Source of the DNA: Candidatus Hodarchaeota archaeon
GTDB taxonomy: Archaea; Asgardarchaeota; Heimdallarchaeia; Hodarchaeales; Hodarchaeaceae
DNA: 64,000 bases
Assembly: GCA_016840285.1 (NCBI GenBank)
Contig: JAEOSR010000015.1
Span: 1 to 64,000 of the forward strand
Reading direction: 5' to 3'
Shown: in pieces, positions 46,269-54,261 of the stretch
How the letters are laid out: every line of letters begins with the position of its first letter
How positions within the stretch are numbered: the first letter of the stretch is position 1
Program-made: the position numbers and the translations under genes
Notes under the pieces: model-generated
Database searches by the model: none
What the model saw: only the letters and a program-made list of their open reading frames with translations
What the model was told of the DNA's origin: nothing

Positions 46269-46283
46269 GGAGGTGATTTTACG
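46269..46283 (+). promoter_or_regulatory. SD site and proposed ACG start of permease 2
   Basis: GGAGGTGA at 46269-46276 is a full-strength SD, four bases after the ATPase stop codon. Seven bases after GGAGG lies ACG (46281) in the permease frame. No in-frame ATG, GTG or TTG occurs until 46371, which is much too far for this SD. Confidence 0.45.
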
Positions 46284-49200
46284 ACAATACGTGTCCCTTG
46301 GTTTTATGCAGAATTTATTCTCAGAACTATTCGAAAGAAAAAAGCGCGAGCAATTTTAGGTTTTCTTGGAATGATGGTAAGCGTGTCATTAATTGTTTCT
46401 ATGAATGTATTGATTGATTCTCTTGCAGCTGACTCACTATCAATAGCAACTGCCTCAGCAGGAGAAGTAGATGTTGAATTTGAACTAGTGAGTGCAGATA
46501 GTCATAATGTTTTTACTTGGGCACTAGATGTAAATTTAACACATCAACTTGAAATCAATAATGTTTTCGATGATGGGTCGTGGGATGGATCTTCATTAAC
46601 AAAATTTGGGATTTTTCGACCTTGGTTCAATTCAACAGAACTATTACGGATCTATGATAAACAATCAGAACTAAGAGGTGTGAGTCCACGTTTAATAGTT
46701 GACTCTGATTATGTACGAACCTCCTCGGAACGATCTGAACCATTTCCTACCTCACTTATCTTTACTAATACTACAAGAGAAGATGAACTAGATATTGGTT
46801 CACTTGTAACTTATAATGGAAATAAAACAGTTCCAAAACTCGAATTAAATCAAGCTTATATTCTCCCTTCTGCTGCCAGATCGTTAAACGTCTCAACAGG
46901 AGATATAGTTGAAATTGAGCTTTTTCCGTTTGGCCTGGATGATTCGAAAAATCGATCTGAAATCCTAGGATTTAATGGAACCATTAATTTGAGTATTGCA
47001 TCAATCGTTAAAAATCAAGAACGATTTGAATCAGGACTATCAAATGCCATCCTTCTGGATTATGATATGTTTTCTACTATTTTTCAAAATTATAATATAA
47101 CAACAAATGCCATTGCTAATCAAATTGTAGGACTTTTTCCAGATGTAGAGGGGATACAAGGTGGTAATGTCTACAATTATCGAGATTTAGAAGGTATGAA
47201 AGCTAAAACCCTAAAAATAGGTGAAAAATTAACAAGTTTACTCCCTTACGATCCAATATTCCCATCCGAAGATCGGCAGTTTCACATTATGTTCTCAATT
47301 TCTTTCCCAAGAGTACAAGCTATCCTATTCATTGCTGAGATCTCAACAATCGCACGAGTACTCCTAGATTTTATGGCTGCTATTGCACTAATAATTGGAG
47401 GCGTTTTAATTTATTCTCTGCAAACTGTCAGCGTAGAGGAACGAATAAGAGATTTTGCGATAATGCGGACGGTTGGAATTAAACGAAGACAGATTTGGAT
47501 TATGGTGGCTGTTGAAGGCCTCTCTATTGTTACTTTAGGAACATTAGCAGGAATATTTTTATCCTTAGGACTCGCTCCAGTCTTTATTAGAATCATGAGA
47601 TTCGGAGATATAGCTTTAGTGATCTCTGAAATATCAATTATGACAGGGTTTGTCGCAGGACTAGGTATTGGAGTTATTTCTTCATTTTTACCCGCTTATA
47701 GGGCAACTGCAACTAATATCGTGAAAGGATTAGATCCATTACGTCAATCTATACCCGAAGCGAAATTCTCTAGAGAGAGAGGAATTAACTTGACTTTGTT
47801 AGGGATGGGAATAGTGTTAACCATTTCCTCAGCTATTGTAGTTGTAGCAATTCCTCAAGTATTAGTAGGTGGGGGATTAATATGGCTAGCATTTCTCATT
47901 TTTGGTCTGCTTTTGATTTTATTGATTGGATTAGATCTTATCTCAGTGTCATTACTGATTCCTGTCATGGAATTTCTATTTTCTTTACCTTTAGAACTAT
48001 TCAGTAAAACCAGGAAAGTCAAAGATATTGTTGTTCGTTCTTTACGGAGAAATCGACGACGAACCACAGCTACAGCCGTCATGTTTAGTCTTAGCTTTGC
48101 CTTTGTCTTCTTTGTTGGAGTTACAATGGAGGTAGATGCCGCAACAGCAGAGTATAATGCAATTATGGCAAATGGTAGTGATGTTGTTCTTACAAGTCAG
48201 CGTACAGGGTTTTTCTTTTTCTTTTTTGGTGGCAGAGACAAAGTTTACTATCCTGTAAATTATGGTGAACAGATTAAAAGTAAATTTCTTGACCAAGAAC
48301 GATATCGTTTGGGGAATGATTCTCCAGAAATTGAACGCTATAGTCGTTCTTTGAGCTTTACAGAAGTGACACCTGCATTGTCATATGCTAGAACTATATT
48401 TAGTTTAACTGAGGGAAATGAAACTAAAGAATATGATGCAAGTGTAAGAATTGGAGACGCCTCACTCTTTGATACCTTATCCGCTGATGTTTATGGAATT
48501 GCTCCCAATTTCTTGGATATCCTTTATAATAGAATCACTTTTTCCCAAGGATCTCTTAACGATATAAAAGCTGTAGCAGAAGGTGAATTGAATACAGCTA
48601 TAATATCAACTGGATTAGCTTCAGAGTTTAATTTGAAGCGAGGTGATCCTTTCAGGCTACGTATTTCTACTTTTAATGCCACTTACGACATCTTAGACCT
48701 AACTGTAAAGGCTGTACTGGATGCAGCCCCAGGATTTTCTGGGTTTAGCACTGGAACAGGATTTGGTGGATCAGATGTCTGGGTTAGTCAAGAAACATGG
48801 CAATCATTACGTCAAATAATACACACCGAGAAGAAACCATTAGCTCCATTCGGAGATCTCCCAATCCAAAAAATTTTCTTCAAAATTGACCCTGAAACTG
48901 GACACGACCCTGATTTTGAGCTTGAACTTGGAAAGAAACTGGGTGAATTCCTGTCGATTTATTATCCTGATGCAGCCAACGAGGTCACCGCAGAAGAAGT
49001 TGAGAATGCAAAAGAATCCGCAGCATCAGGTCAGGCATTATTCAGCACAATTATGAGTCTTGCTGTTATTATCTCATTCTTTGGATTAATGAGTTCGATG
49101 TATAGCTCTGTTCAGGAAAGTCAATTTGAGATCGGGGTTCTAAAATCTATGGGATTGAGAAATGGTGATGTTCGAAATTACCTAATATTTGAGAGTACAA

Positions 49201-49430
49201 TTCTCACGTTGAGTTCAGGAGCCTGTGGGGCTCTAATCGGGTATATATTAGCGTATACCTTTGAATTTCAATCAGCTAGCTTCTCAGAGTCACCAATAAT
49301 TTTTGTAGTTCCATGGTTCCTCTTAACATTCCTGTTTGTCACATCCCTCATTGTTGGTGTACTCGGAGCCGTGATACCTGGAAGAATAGTGGTAAGTAAA
49401 AGTCCTGTAGAGATCCTTCGACGAGCTTAA
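46281..49430 (+). CDS. FtsX/MacB-type ABC permease 2 (double-unit)
   Basis: A permease of about 1050 residues with two FtsX-like halves: a basic, helical N-terminus, a large exposed domain, three helices with VGIKRRQIWIM coupling, then further helices, a second exposed domain, and three C-terminal helices with LKSMGLRNGDVRNYLI. The first ATG in frame is at 46371. However, the frame is open upstream and encodes TIRVPWFYAEFILRTIRKKK, a basic pre-helix segment like that of permease 1 and expected in the family. With the SD at 46269, this argues for initiation at ACG 46281. It is partner of ABC ATPase 2. An aromatic run FFFFFFGG near residue 620 is unusual. Confidence 0.85.
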   Translation, partial: TTIRVPWFYAEFILRTIRKKKARAILGFLGMMVSVSLIVSMNVLIDSLAADSLSIATASAGEVDVEFELVSADSHNVFTWALDVNLTHQLEINNVFDDGSWDGSSLTKFGIFRPWFNSTELLRIYDKQSELRGVSPRLIVDSDYVRTSSERSEPFPTSLIFTNTTREDELDIGSLVTYNGNKTVPKLELNQAYILPSAARSLNVSTGDIVEIELFPFGLDDSKNRSEILGFNGTINLSIASIVKNQERFESGLSNAILLDYDMFSTIFQNYNITTNAIANQIVGLFPDVEGIQGGNVYNYRDLEGMKAKTLKIGEKLTSLLPYDPIFPSEDRQFHIMFSISFPRVQAILFIAEISTIARVLLDFMAAIALIIGGVLIYSLQTVSVEERIRDFAIMRTVGIKRRQIWIMVAVEGLSIVTLGTLAGIFLSLGLAPVFIRIMRFGDIALVISEISIMTGFVAGLGIGVISSFLPAYRATATNIVKGLDPLRQSIPEAKFSRERGINLTLLGMGIVLTISSAIVVVAIPQVLVGGGLIWLAFLIFGLLLILLIGLDLISVSLLIPVMEFLFSLPLELFSKTRKVKDIVVRSLRRNRRRTTATAVMFSLSFAFVFFVGVTMEVDAATAEYNAIMANGSDVVLTSQRTGFFFFFFGGRDKVYYPVNYGEQIKSKFLDQERYRLGNDSPEIERYSRSLSFTEVTPALSYARTIFSLTEGNETKEYDASVRIGDASLFDTLSADVYGIAPNFLDILYNRITFSQGSLNDIKAVAEGELNTAIISTGLASEFNLKRGDPFRLRISTFNATYDILDLTVKAVLDAAPGFSGFSTGTGFGGSDVWVSQETWQSLRQIIHTEKKPLAPFGDLPIQKIFFKIDPETGHDPDFELELGKKLGEFLSIYYPDAANEVTAEEVENAKESAASGQALFSTIMSLAVIISFFGLMSSMYSSVQESQFEIGVLKSMGLRNGDVRNYLIFESTILTLSSGACGALIGYILAYTFEFQSASFSESPIIFVVPWFLLTFLFVTSLIVGVLGAVIPGRIVVSKSPVEILRRA

Positions 49431-49460
49431 ACTCAAATATTTTTTATAGAGTGGTTACAA

Positions 49461-50624
49461 ATGAGAGACTTTGATTTAATTATAATTGGAGCTGGTCCTG
49501 CTGGTCTTACAACAGCACTGGGGGCAAAAAGAAGTGGCGTGGAAAAAGTTCTAGTTGTAGATCAACAACCAGCTGTTGGTAATCAATTAAAGGGGCAATC
49601 AATTCATTTCCGTCCAGACATATTATCAAAGATCTTTCTGGAGGATCTCCCTCAAAAAGCATTTGTTAGTGAGATAAAATCGTTTGGAAGAAATTATTAC
49701 TCTCCATCAGGAAAAAAAACATTTCATTTAGAAGATAAGATAAACAGAGTTTGGATTGATTTTCGCTTTTTTCTTAATGAAGTTGCTAAACGAGCAATAT
49801 TGGAAAATGTGTTTCTTAGAGTAAACGCTAAGGCAACAAACTTGGTAACATTGCCAAACGGACGAATACAAGTATTGATCAAAGATCTGTTAAAAAATCG
49901 ATCAGATACATTAACCACTCAAGTAATTGTTGGCGCAGAAGGAGCGAATAGTATAACGGCTCAACTTCAGCACCTACCACAACCATCCCCTCTTTCTCCA
50001 ATAATAAGAGGACATTTCTTTGGTGAATATGACGAAAAAAATATGGAATTTCTGTTTTTCTCTGATAACAACTTAGGTGTAGCAGGTACAAGTTTTATAT
50101 TCCCTCACGAACATCAAAGTGCTGAATTTGGATTTATTATTTTTCCAGAGGTCTCGATCGACCCTCTACCAGATTGTTGGAAAATCTGGGAAAAGGTATT
50201 AAATAGTCCTGTAGTTATAGAAAAGATAAATTCTTCGAGGTTCTATGAAATGATCCAGACAACAATACCCATGGGTGGGCCAGTCACAAAGATCTACACT
50301 AACAATCATTTTATCATCGGAGAAGCAGCAGGACAGGTCACCCCTTCAGGGGGTTCTGGGATTCTAACGGGATTAGAGCTAGGTCTATTTTTAGGGGAAC
50401 AGCTGGGTAAGAATTATCCAAATTGGGATGAAGAATCGCTTAAGAATATTGAAAGGGAAATCCTAAAGCATCCGACTCACGAAAAACTCGAATTAATGGC
50501 TCAAATGATCCTTCCTTTTCGTAGAAGACTATTTCAAGAACTCCGAACATGGGAAAAAATAGACGAAGAGTGGGATAACATCACGGAAATCCTTACACTT
50601 GCCTTTGGATCAAAAGGTGAATAA
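49461..50624 (+). CDS. Geranylgeranyl reductase-family FAD oxidoreductase
   Basis: A 387-residue flavoprotein of the archaeal geranylgeranyl reductase/PHBH group, which saturates isoprenoid chains of membrane lipids or acts on related substrates. The FAD-binding start DLIIIGAGPAGLTTALGAKRSG, a DQQP motif, and VIVGAEGANS are present. The second FAD motif reads IIGEAAGQVTPSGGSGILTGLELG. The conserved GDAAG has become GEAAG (Asp to Glu). The sequence between the motifs differs from standard digeranylgeranyl-glycerophospholipid reductase, so another prenyl or aromatic substrate is possible. It lies 30 bases after permease 2 and may be the last gene of the ABC operon. Confidence 0.83.
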   Translation: MRDFDLIIIGAGPAGLTTALGAKRSGVEKVLVVDQQPAVGNQLKGQSIHFRPDILSKIFLEDLPQKAFVSEIKSFGRNYYSPSGKKTFHLEDKINRVWIDFRFFLNEVAKRAILENVFLRVNAKATNLVTLPNGRIQVLIKDLLKNRSDTLTTQVIVGAEGANSITAQLQHLPQPSPLSPIIRGHFFGEYDEKNMEFLFFSDNNLGVAGTSFIFPHEHQSAEFGFIIFPEVSIDPLPDCWKIWEKVLNSPVVIEKINSSRFYEMIQTTIPMGGPVTKIYTNNHFIIGEAAGQVTPSGGSGILTGLELGLFLGEQLGKNYPNWDEESLKNIEREILKHPTHEKLELMAQMILPFRRRLFQELRTWEKIDEEWDNITEILTLAFGSKGE

Positions 50625-50632
50625 ATTCTTAG

Positions 50633-51337
50633 TTATATTAGTAAGATACTTAGTGAAAGTAGGAAAATGGCTGTATAATAAGTTGTCATCACCTTCAAGA
50701 CAGTTTTTGAAAGTTCATGATGAAACTCATTAACTGCAATGATTGAATCAGAAATAACAAAAAATAATGCCCCTAAAACCACTACTATAGCTTCCAATCT
50801 CCTTAAAGTGCCCCAAAGGAGAAAAGAAGAAACAAACATTAAGCTAATGACTATACAATACATGATCACGGGAATCTTGAATTCTCCGAGTTCATTCTTT
50901 GACGAGTCAAGATAGCGGAGAAACATGAACATATATACAGATGTACAAACGACTACAACAGCAGTTAGAATTAAAACATCTATTGATAGACCAATTGTGA
51001 GCGCTTGACTAATGAAGGCTATACTGAAGTTAAGCTGAGCAATTAGAAAAAGGGGAAGACCAATCAGAATACCCTTTTCCATTCCTAAATCTCCAGCGAA
51101 ACAGAAAATGAATGCTCCAACTAAAACAAGAAAGAATAAAGAATCACTGGATCTCATGATTAAAACGAAAAGGGCTGCAAGAATTGCAGGTACTCCTTTG
51201 ATGAAAGTACTAGTAGAATTAGCCAATTTCTGAATTATTTCGGTTTCAACACGTATCTGATTGACATAAATACTCTTGAAAATAATGTAGACTAATGCAA
51301 ATAACCAAAAAATAAGTAAGTAAACAAATTCTAACAT
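50633..51337 (-). CDS. YhhN/TMEM86-like membrane protein
   Basis: A 234-residue protein with about eight hydrophobic helices. The pattern fits the YhhN/TMEM86 (lysoplasmalogenase-like) family: FCFAGDLGM in the first half corresponds to the conserved F-x-x-GD segment, and VLGALFFVISDSIIAVNEF to the second conserved F-x-x-SD. These acidic residues are thought to be functional in TMEM86 hydrolases. Stops of this gene and the flavoprotein are 8 bases apart (convergent). Activity here is unproven. Confidence 0.6.
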   Translation of the reverse strand: MLEFVYLLIFWLFALVYIIFKSIYVNQIRVETEIIQKLANSTSTFIKGVPAILAALFVLIMRSSDSLFFLVLVGAFIFCFAGDLGMEKGILIGLPLFLIAQLNFSIAFISQALTIGLSIDVLILTAVVVVCTSVYMFMFLRYLDSSKNELGEFKIPVIMYCIVISLMFVSSFLLWGTLRRLEAIVVVLGALFFVISDSIIAVNEFHHELSKTVLKVMTTYYTAIFLLSLSILLI

Positions 51338-51466
51338 TATTTTGCACCGATTTGAGCAAAAACGATTTTTATAAAAAAAGGGAGTGTATATTTCGGAATT
51401 CTCTGAAAAAGAGAATATAAATAAGAATATTTGTAGAAAAATTCTTAAAGGAGAATGGGATGAGAA

Positions 51467-51862
51467 TTGATAGAAAATTCAGAATTAGAAAACCAAAAGA
51501 AAGAATTTCAACCGTGGATTGAGAAATACCAGAATAAGCAATCTGATCAATTAAATGCAATGATTGGAGTAGGAGTGGGATTCATTTTTGGGTATTTTCA
51601 GGTTTTAGAAGAGGGCGCAATTTTCAGTGTTTTTTGTTTTCCTTTATTAATACTTACAATTTTCTCCTACTTTTATTCACGATATTGGTATTATCTCATC
51701 GCTGAAACTGCTACATTACATCAATTGAAAATCAAGACTAATAGTATTATCGAAAAAGCAGTAAAGGTACAAACACCCTGGCCACATAGCCCCATGAAAC
51801 TGTGGGCTGAAAATGTGGTGTGGATAAAAAAAGCTATGGATTTATCTGCAACTGAAGGTTAA
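51467..51862 (+). CDS. Small two-helix membrane protein, hypothetical
   Basis: A 131-residue protein with a polar N-terminus, two hydrophobic segments (AMIGVGVGFIFGYFQVL and AIFSVFCFPLLILTIFSYFY), and a soluble C-terminal helix ending in WIKKAMDLSATEG. The start is TTG at 51467; no in-frame ATG precedes the helices. No family was recognised. It is divergent from the YhhN-like gene. Confidence 0.5.
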   Translation: MIENSELENQKKEFQPWIEKYQNKQSDQLNAMIGVGVGFIFGYFQVLEEGAIFSVFCFPLLILTIFSYFYSRYWYYLIAETATLHQLKIKTNSIIEKAVKVQTPWPHSPMKLWAENVVWIKKAMDLSATEG

Positions 51863-52044
51863 CACTATCTTAGGAAACTTTGGTGGTTACGATATCCAAA
51901 GTCGAAAAAAAATGTGGTTATATTGTGCATTTCCCTCCTCTTAATAATAACTTTCGATTATCTGTTCTAATAAGGTAAAACTGATCTGCAAATCTATATA
52001 TTGATACTGGTGGATATATATTATTAAAAGAAGTTGTTTCGATC

Positions 52045-52653
52045 ATGATTACCTGTATTGTGCTAGCTGCAGGTGAATCTAGACGTTTTCCAGGGAATAA
52101 ATTACTTTATGAAATTAAACCAAACCTCACAATTCTAGAACTTTTACTGAGTTCAATAATAGCCTCCAAGGTCGATCGAACATTAGTTGTTTTAGGTTAT
52201 GAAGCAAAATTAGTATATGATAAAGTCCAAAACTTACATAGAGATATAAACACCGTTATTAATCCAGACTATAAGCAAGGAGGTATGTCATCTTCCATCC
52301 GACAGGGGATGAAAGAGGCGCTAGATAGTCAGGCAATTTTGATCACACCAGCAGATATTCCCTTCATCCCTCCAGAGGTTTTTAATCAATTGATCGATCA
52401 CTATCACTCCATTTCACCTCTTGTAATCATCCCTACTTATCAAGGACACAAAGGCCATCCTATTTTAATTGATTCCCAGCTTTTTGAACAAGTCCTAAAT
52501 ATTTCTGAGGAAAGAAGAGGGTTGAAAGAAATCATAGAATTGGTCAGAGAAAAAATTGTTTTCCTTCCAACAAATTCTCAAGGAATACTCCACGATATTG
52601 ATAATGTTTCTGATATAACTCACCTTAAATCAAAAATGGATGAGTATGAATGA
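52045..52653 (+). CDS. mocA: MocA-like molybdenum cofactor nucleotidyltransferase
   Basis: A 202-residue nucleotidyltransferase of the MobA/MocA group, which attaches CMP to molybdopterin for xanthine dehydrogenase-family enzymes. The NTP-binding start is CIVLAAGESRRFPGNKLL. NPDYKQGGMSSSIRQGM follows, then the metal-binding TPADIPFI and GHKGHPILI near the acceptor site. The cytidylyl (MocA) rather than guanylyl (MobA) assignment rests on its position directly upstream of a molybdenum hydroxylase operon. A 64-bp gap separates it from the MoaD/ThiS-like gene. Confidence 0.85.
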   Translation: MITCIVLAAGESRRFPGNKLLYEIKPNLTILELLLSSIIASKVDRTLVVLGYEAKLVYDKVQNLHRDINTVINPDYKQGGMSSSIRQGMKEALDSQAILITPADIPFIPPEVFNQLIDHYHSISPLVIIPTYQGHKGHPILIDSQLFEQVLNISEERRGLKEIIELVREKIVFLPTNSQGILHDIDNVSDITHLKSKMDEYE

Positions 52654-52717
52654 AATCGATAAAAATTCTTTTTAAGCAAACTATCTTCTCACCAAATTGC
52701 CATTAAAACGATGTACC

Positions 52718-52966
52718 ATGATTTCAATAACCATAGAACTGATGGCAGCAGTTCGGAATCCATTTTCAAGTAAAAAACGAAAAATTAAACTCACTCAGCT
52801 AAATGATGGATTGTTGGTTGGACAATTACTGATAGAGAGTGGTTTTCTTAAGAAAGAATTGAACCATTTAATTCCAATTGTGAATGGAACAAGAACCTCA
52901 ATGGATTATGAACTTAAAGATGGCGATCACCTATGGATTACCTTTCCGCTAGGCGGAGGTTTTTAG
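52718..52966 (+). CDS. MoaD/ThiS-like ubiquitin-fold sulfur carrier
   Basis: An 82-residue beta-grasp protein beginning MISITIELMAAVRNPF and ending LKDGDHLWITFPLGGGF. The DGD-x-L-x-I-x-x-P-L-GG ending is the hallmark of MoaD/ThiS carriers, whose C-terminal GG is adenylated and thiocarboxylated. Here the chain continues GGGF, so the last Gly is not terminal; processing, or activation at a different Gly, would be required. It lies three bases before the FAD-subunit gene of molybdenum hydroxylase operon 1 and probably supplies sulfur to molybdopterin or to the enzyme. An upstream TTG at 52697 is an alternative start. Confidence 0.75.
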   Translation: MISITIELMAAVRNPFSSKKRKIKLTQLNDGLLVGQLLIESGFLKKELNHLIPIVNGTRTSMDYELKDGDHLWITFPLGGGF

Positions 52967-52969
52967 GAT

Positions 52970-53788
52970 ATGAACCAAGAATATTATTTTCCTTCTAGCC
53001 TTGAAGAAGCACTTAACCTACTCACAAAAGAATCTACAGAAATTATTGCTGGAGGAACTCATCAAACTATAACAAAAAATCGAGCTGTATTGAACTTAGT
53101 TGATATTACACGATTAGGTTTGAATTATATAAAGAAAGACCAGCAATTAGTTCGGGTAGGAAGTACAACAACAATCACGGAAATGATCGAATCACCTATC
53201 ATAAGTGAAATTGGTAATGGAATATTAACGAAAGCTTGTCAACTTATTGCTGACACTCCTTTACGTAATGTTATTACCCTTGGGGGCAATATTGCGAGAC
53301 CTTATCCATGGGTGGGTTTACCAATCGTTTTACTTGTACTAGATGCAGAAATTGAAATAGAAACTCTGGGAGGTACTAAAAAGGTTACCGTGAATGAATA
53401 TTTCAAGGGGGGAAAACTAGAAAAGGGTGTGATCATAACAGAAGTTACTTTCCCCCTCAGAAATGATTATTTTTGTCGATATGAGAAGTTTTCATTAACC
53501 AAAGTAGATTATTCATGGCTTTCAATGGCTTTTACAGCTAAGAATGAGAATGGAAGCATCGTTGATCCTCACCTAGCAATATCTCGTATAACCAAAGCTC
53601 AACGAGTGACTCAAGTAGAAAAATTTCTTGAGGGAAAACACATTTCTAATTTAGACATGAATACAGCCGTAGCAACATTAAGAAAATCAATAAAGATAGT
53701 AGCTGATTATAGGTCATCAAAAACATATCGAGAGCATCTTTTAGAAGTGTTATTTCGGAGAATGCTAAATGAAATGTCAGGAGACTGA
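52970..53788 (+). CDS. Molybdenum hydroxylase FAD-binding subunit 1 (XdhB/CoxM-like)
   Basis: A 272-residue FAD subunit of a three-subunit xanthine dehydrogenase-family enzyme. The FAD motifs are IIAGGTHQTI, corresponding to AGGTD, and RNVITLGGNIA, corresponding to the second flavin-binding loop. The usual SPAAD segment after that loop is missing, reading RPYPWVGLP instead. It passes electrons from the iron-sulfur subunit to an acceptor. GGAGG overlaps the end of the MoaD-like gene upstream; the iron-sulfur subunit gene follows five bases later. Confidence 0.88.
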   Translation: MNQEYYFPSSLEEALNLLTKESTEIIAGGTHQTITKNRAVLNLVDITRLGLNYIKKDQQLVRVGSTTTITEMIESPIISEIGNGILTKACQLIADTPLRNVITLGGNIARPYPWVGLPIVLLVLDAEIEIETLGGTKKVTVNEYFKGGKLEKGVIITEVTFPLRNDYFCRYEKFSLTKVDYSWLSMAFTAKNENGSIVDPHLAISRITKAQRVTQVEKFLEGKHISNLDMNTAVATLRKSIKIVADYRSSKTYREHLLEVLFRRMLNEMSGD

Positions 53789-53793
53789 AGTTT

Positions 53794-54261
53794 ATGGAGA
53801 TTAATGTAACAATTAATGGAAAAGCAAAAACTCTGACTATTGAACCCAATGAACTGCTAATCGATGTTTTACGAAAGGAGGGGTATAAAGGGGTGAAGCG
53901 AGGATGCGATGAAGGAACCTGTGGGGCTTGTACGATTATTCTGAACGGAAGGGCGGTTAAATCCTGTATATTATTCGCAGCTCAAGCTCATGAAGGTTCA
54001 ATAACTACAATAGAGGAAATTGGAACTCGTGAAAATCCCCATCCACTTCAACAGGCCTTTGTTGATGAAGGAGTGGTGCAATGCGGATTTTGTATTCCTG
54101 GACTGATTCTTAGTGCTAAAGCGCTTCTAGATCGAAATCCTTCACCAACTAAGTATGAGGTAAAAGTTGCACTTGATGGTAATCTTTGTCGATGTACTGG
54201 CTATTCTGGTCAAATTAAAGCAGTACTTAACGCTGCTGCAGTGATGAGAGGTGAAAAATAA
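53794..54261 (+). CDS. Molybdenum hydroxylase [2Fe-2S] subunit 1 (XdhC/CoxS-like iron-sulfur subunit)
   Basis: A 155-residue subunit with two [2Fe-2S] clusters. The plant-ferredoxin-type cluster ligands are in GCDEGTCGACTIILNG followed by SC, and the second cluster ligands in VQCGFCIPG and LCRCTGYSG. It shuttles electrons from the molybdenum centre to FAD. The stop overlaps the start of the large subunit by one base (TAATG), and AGAGGTGA precedes that start. Confidence 0.94.
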   Translation: MEINVTINGKAKTLTIEPNELLIDVLRKEGYKGVKRGCDEGTCGACTIILNGRAVKSCILFAAQAHEGSITTIEEIGTRENPHPLQQAFVDEGVVQCGFCIPGLILSAKALLDRNPSPTKYEVKVALDGNLCRCTGYSGQIKAVLNAAAVMRGEK

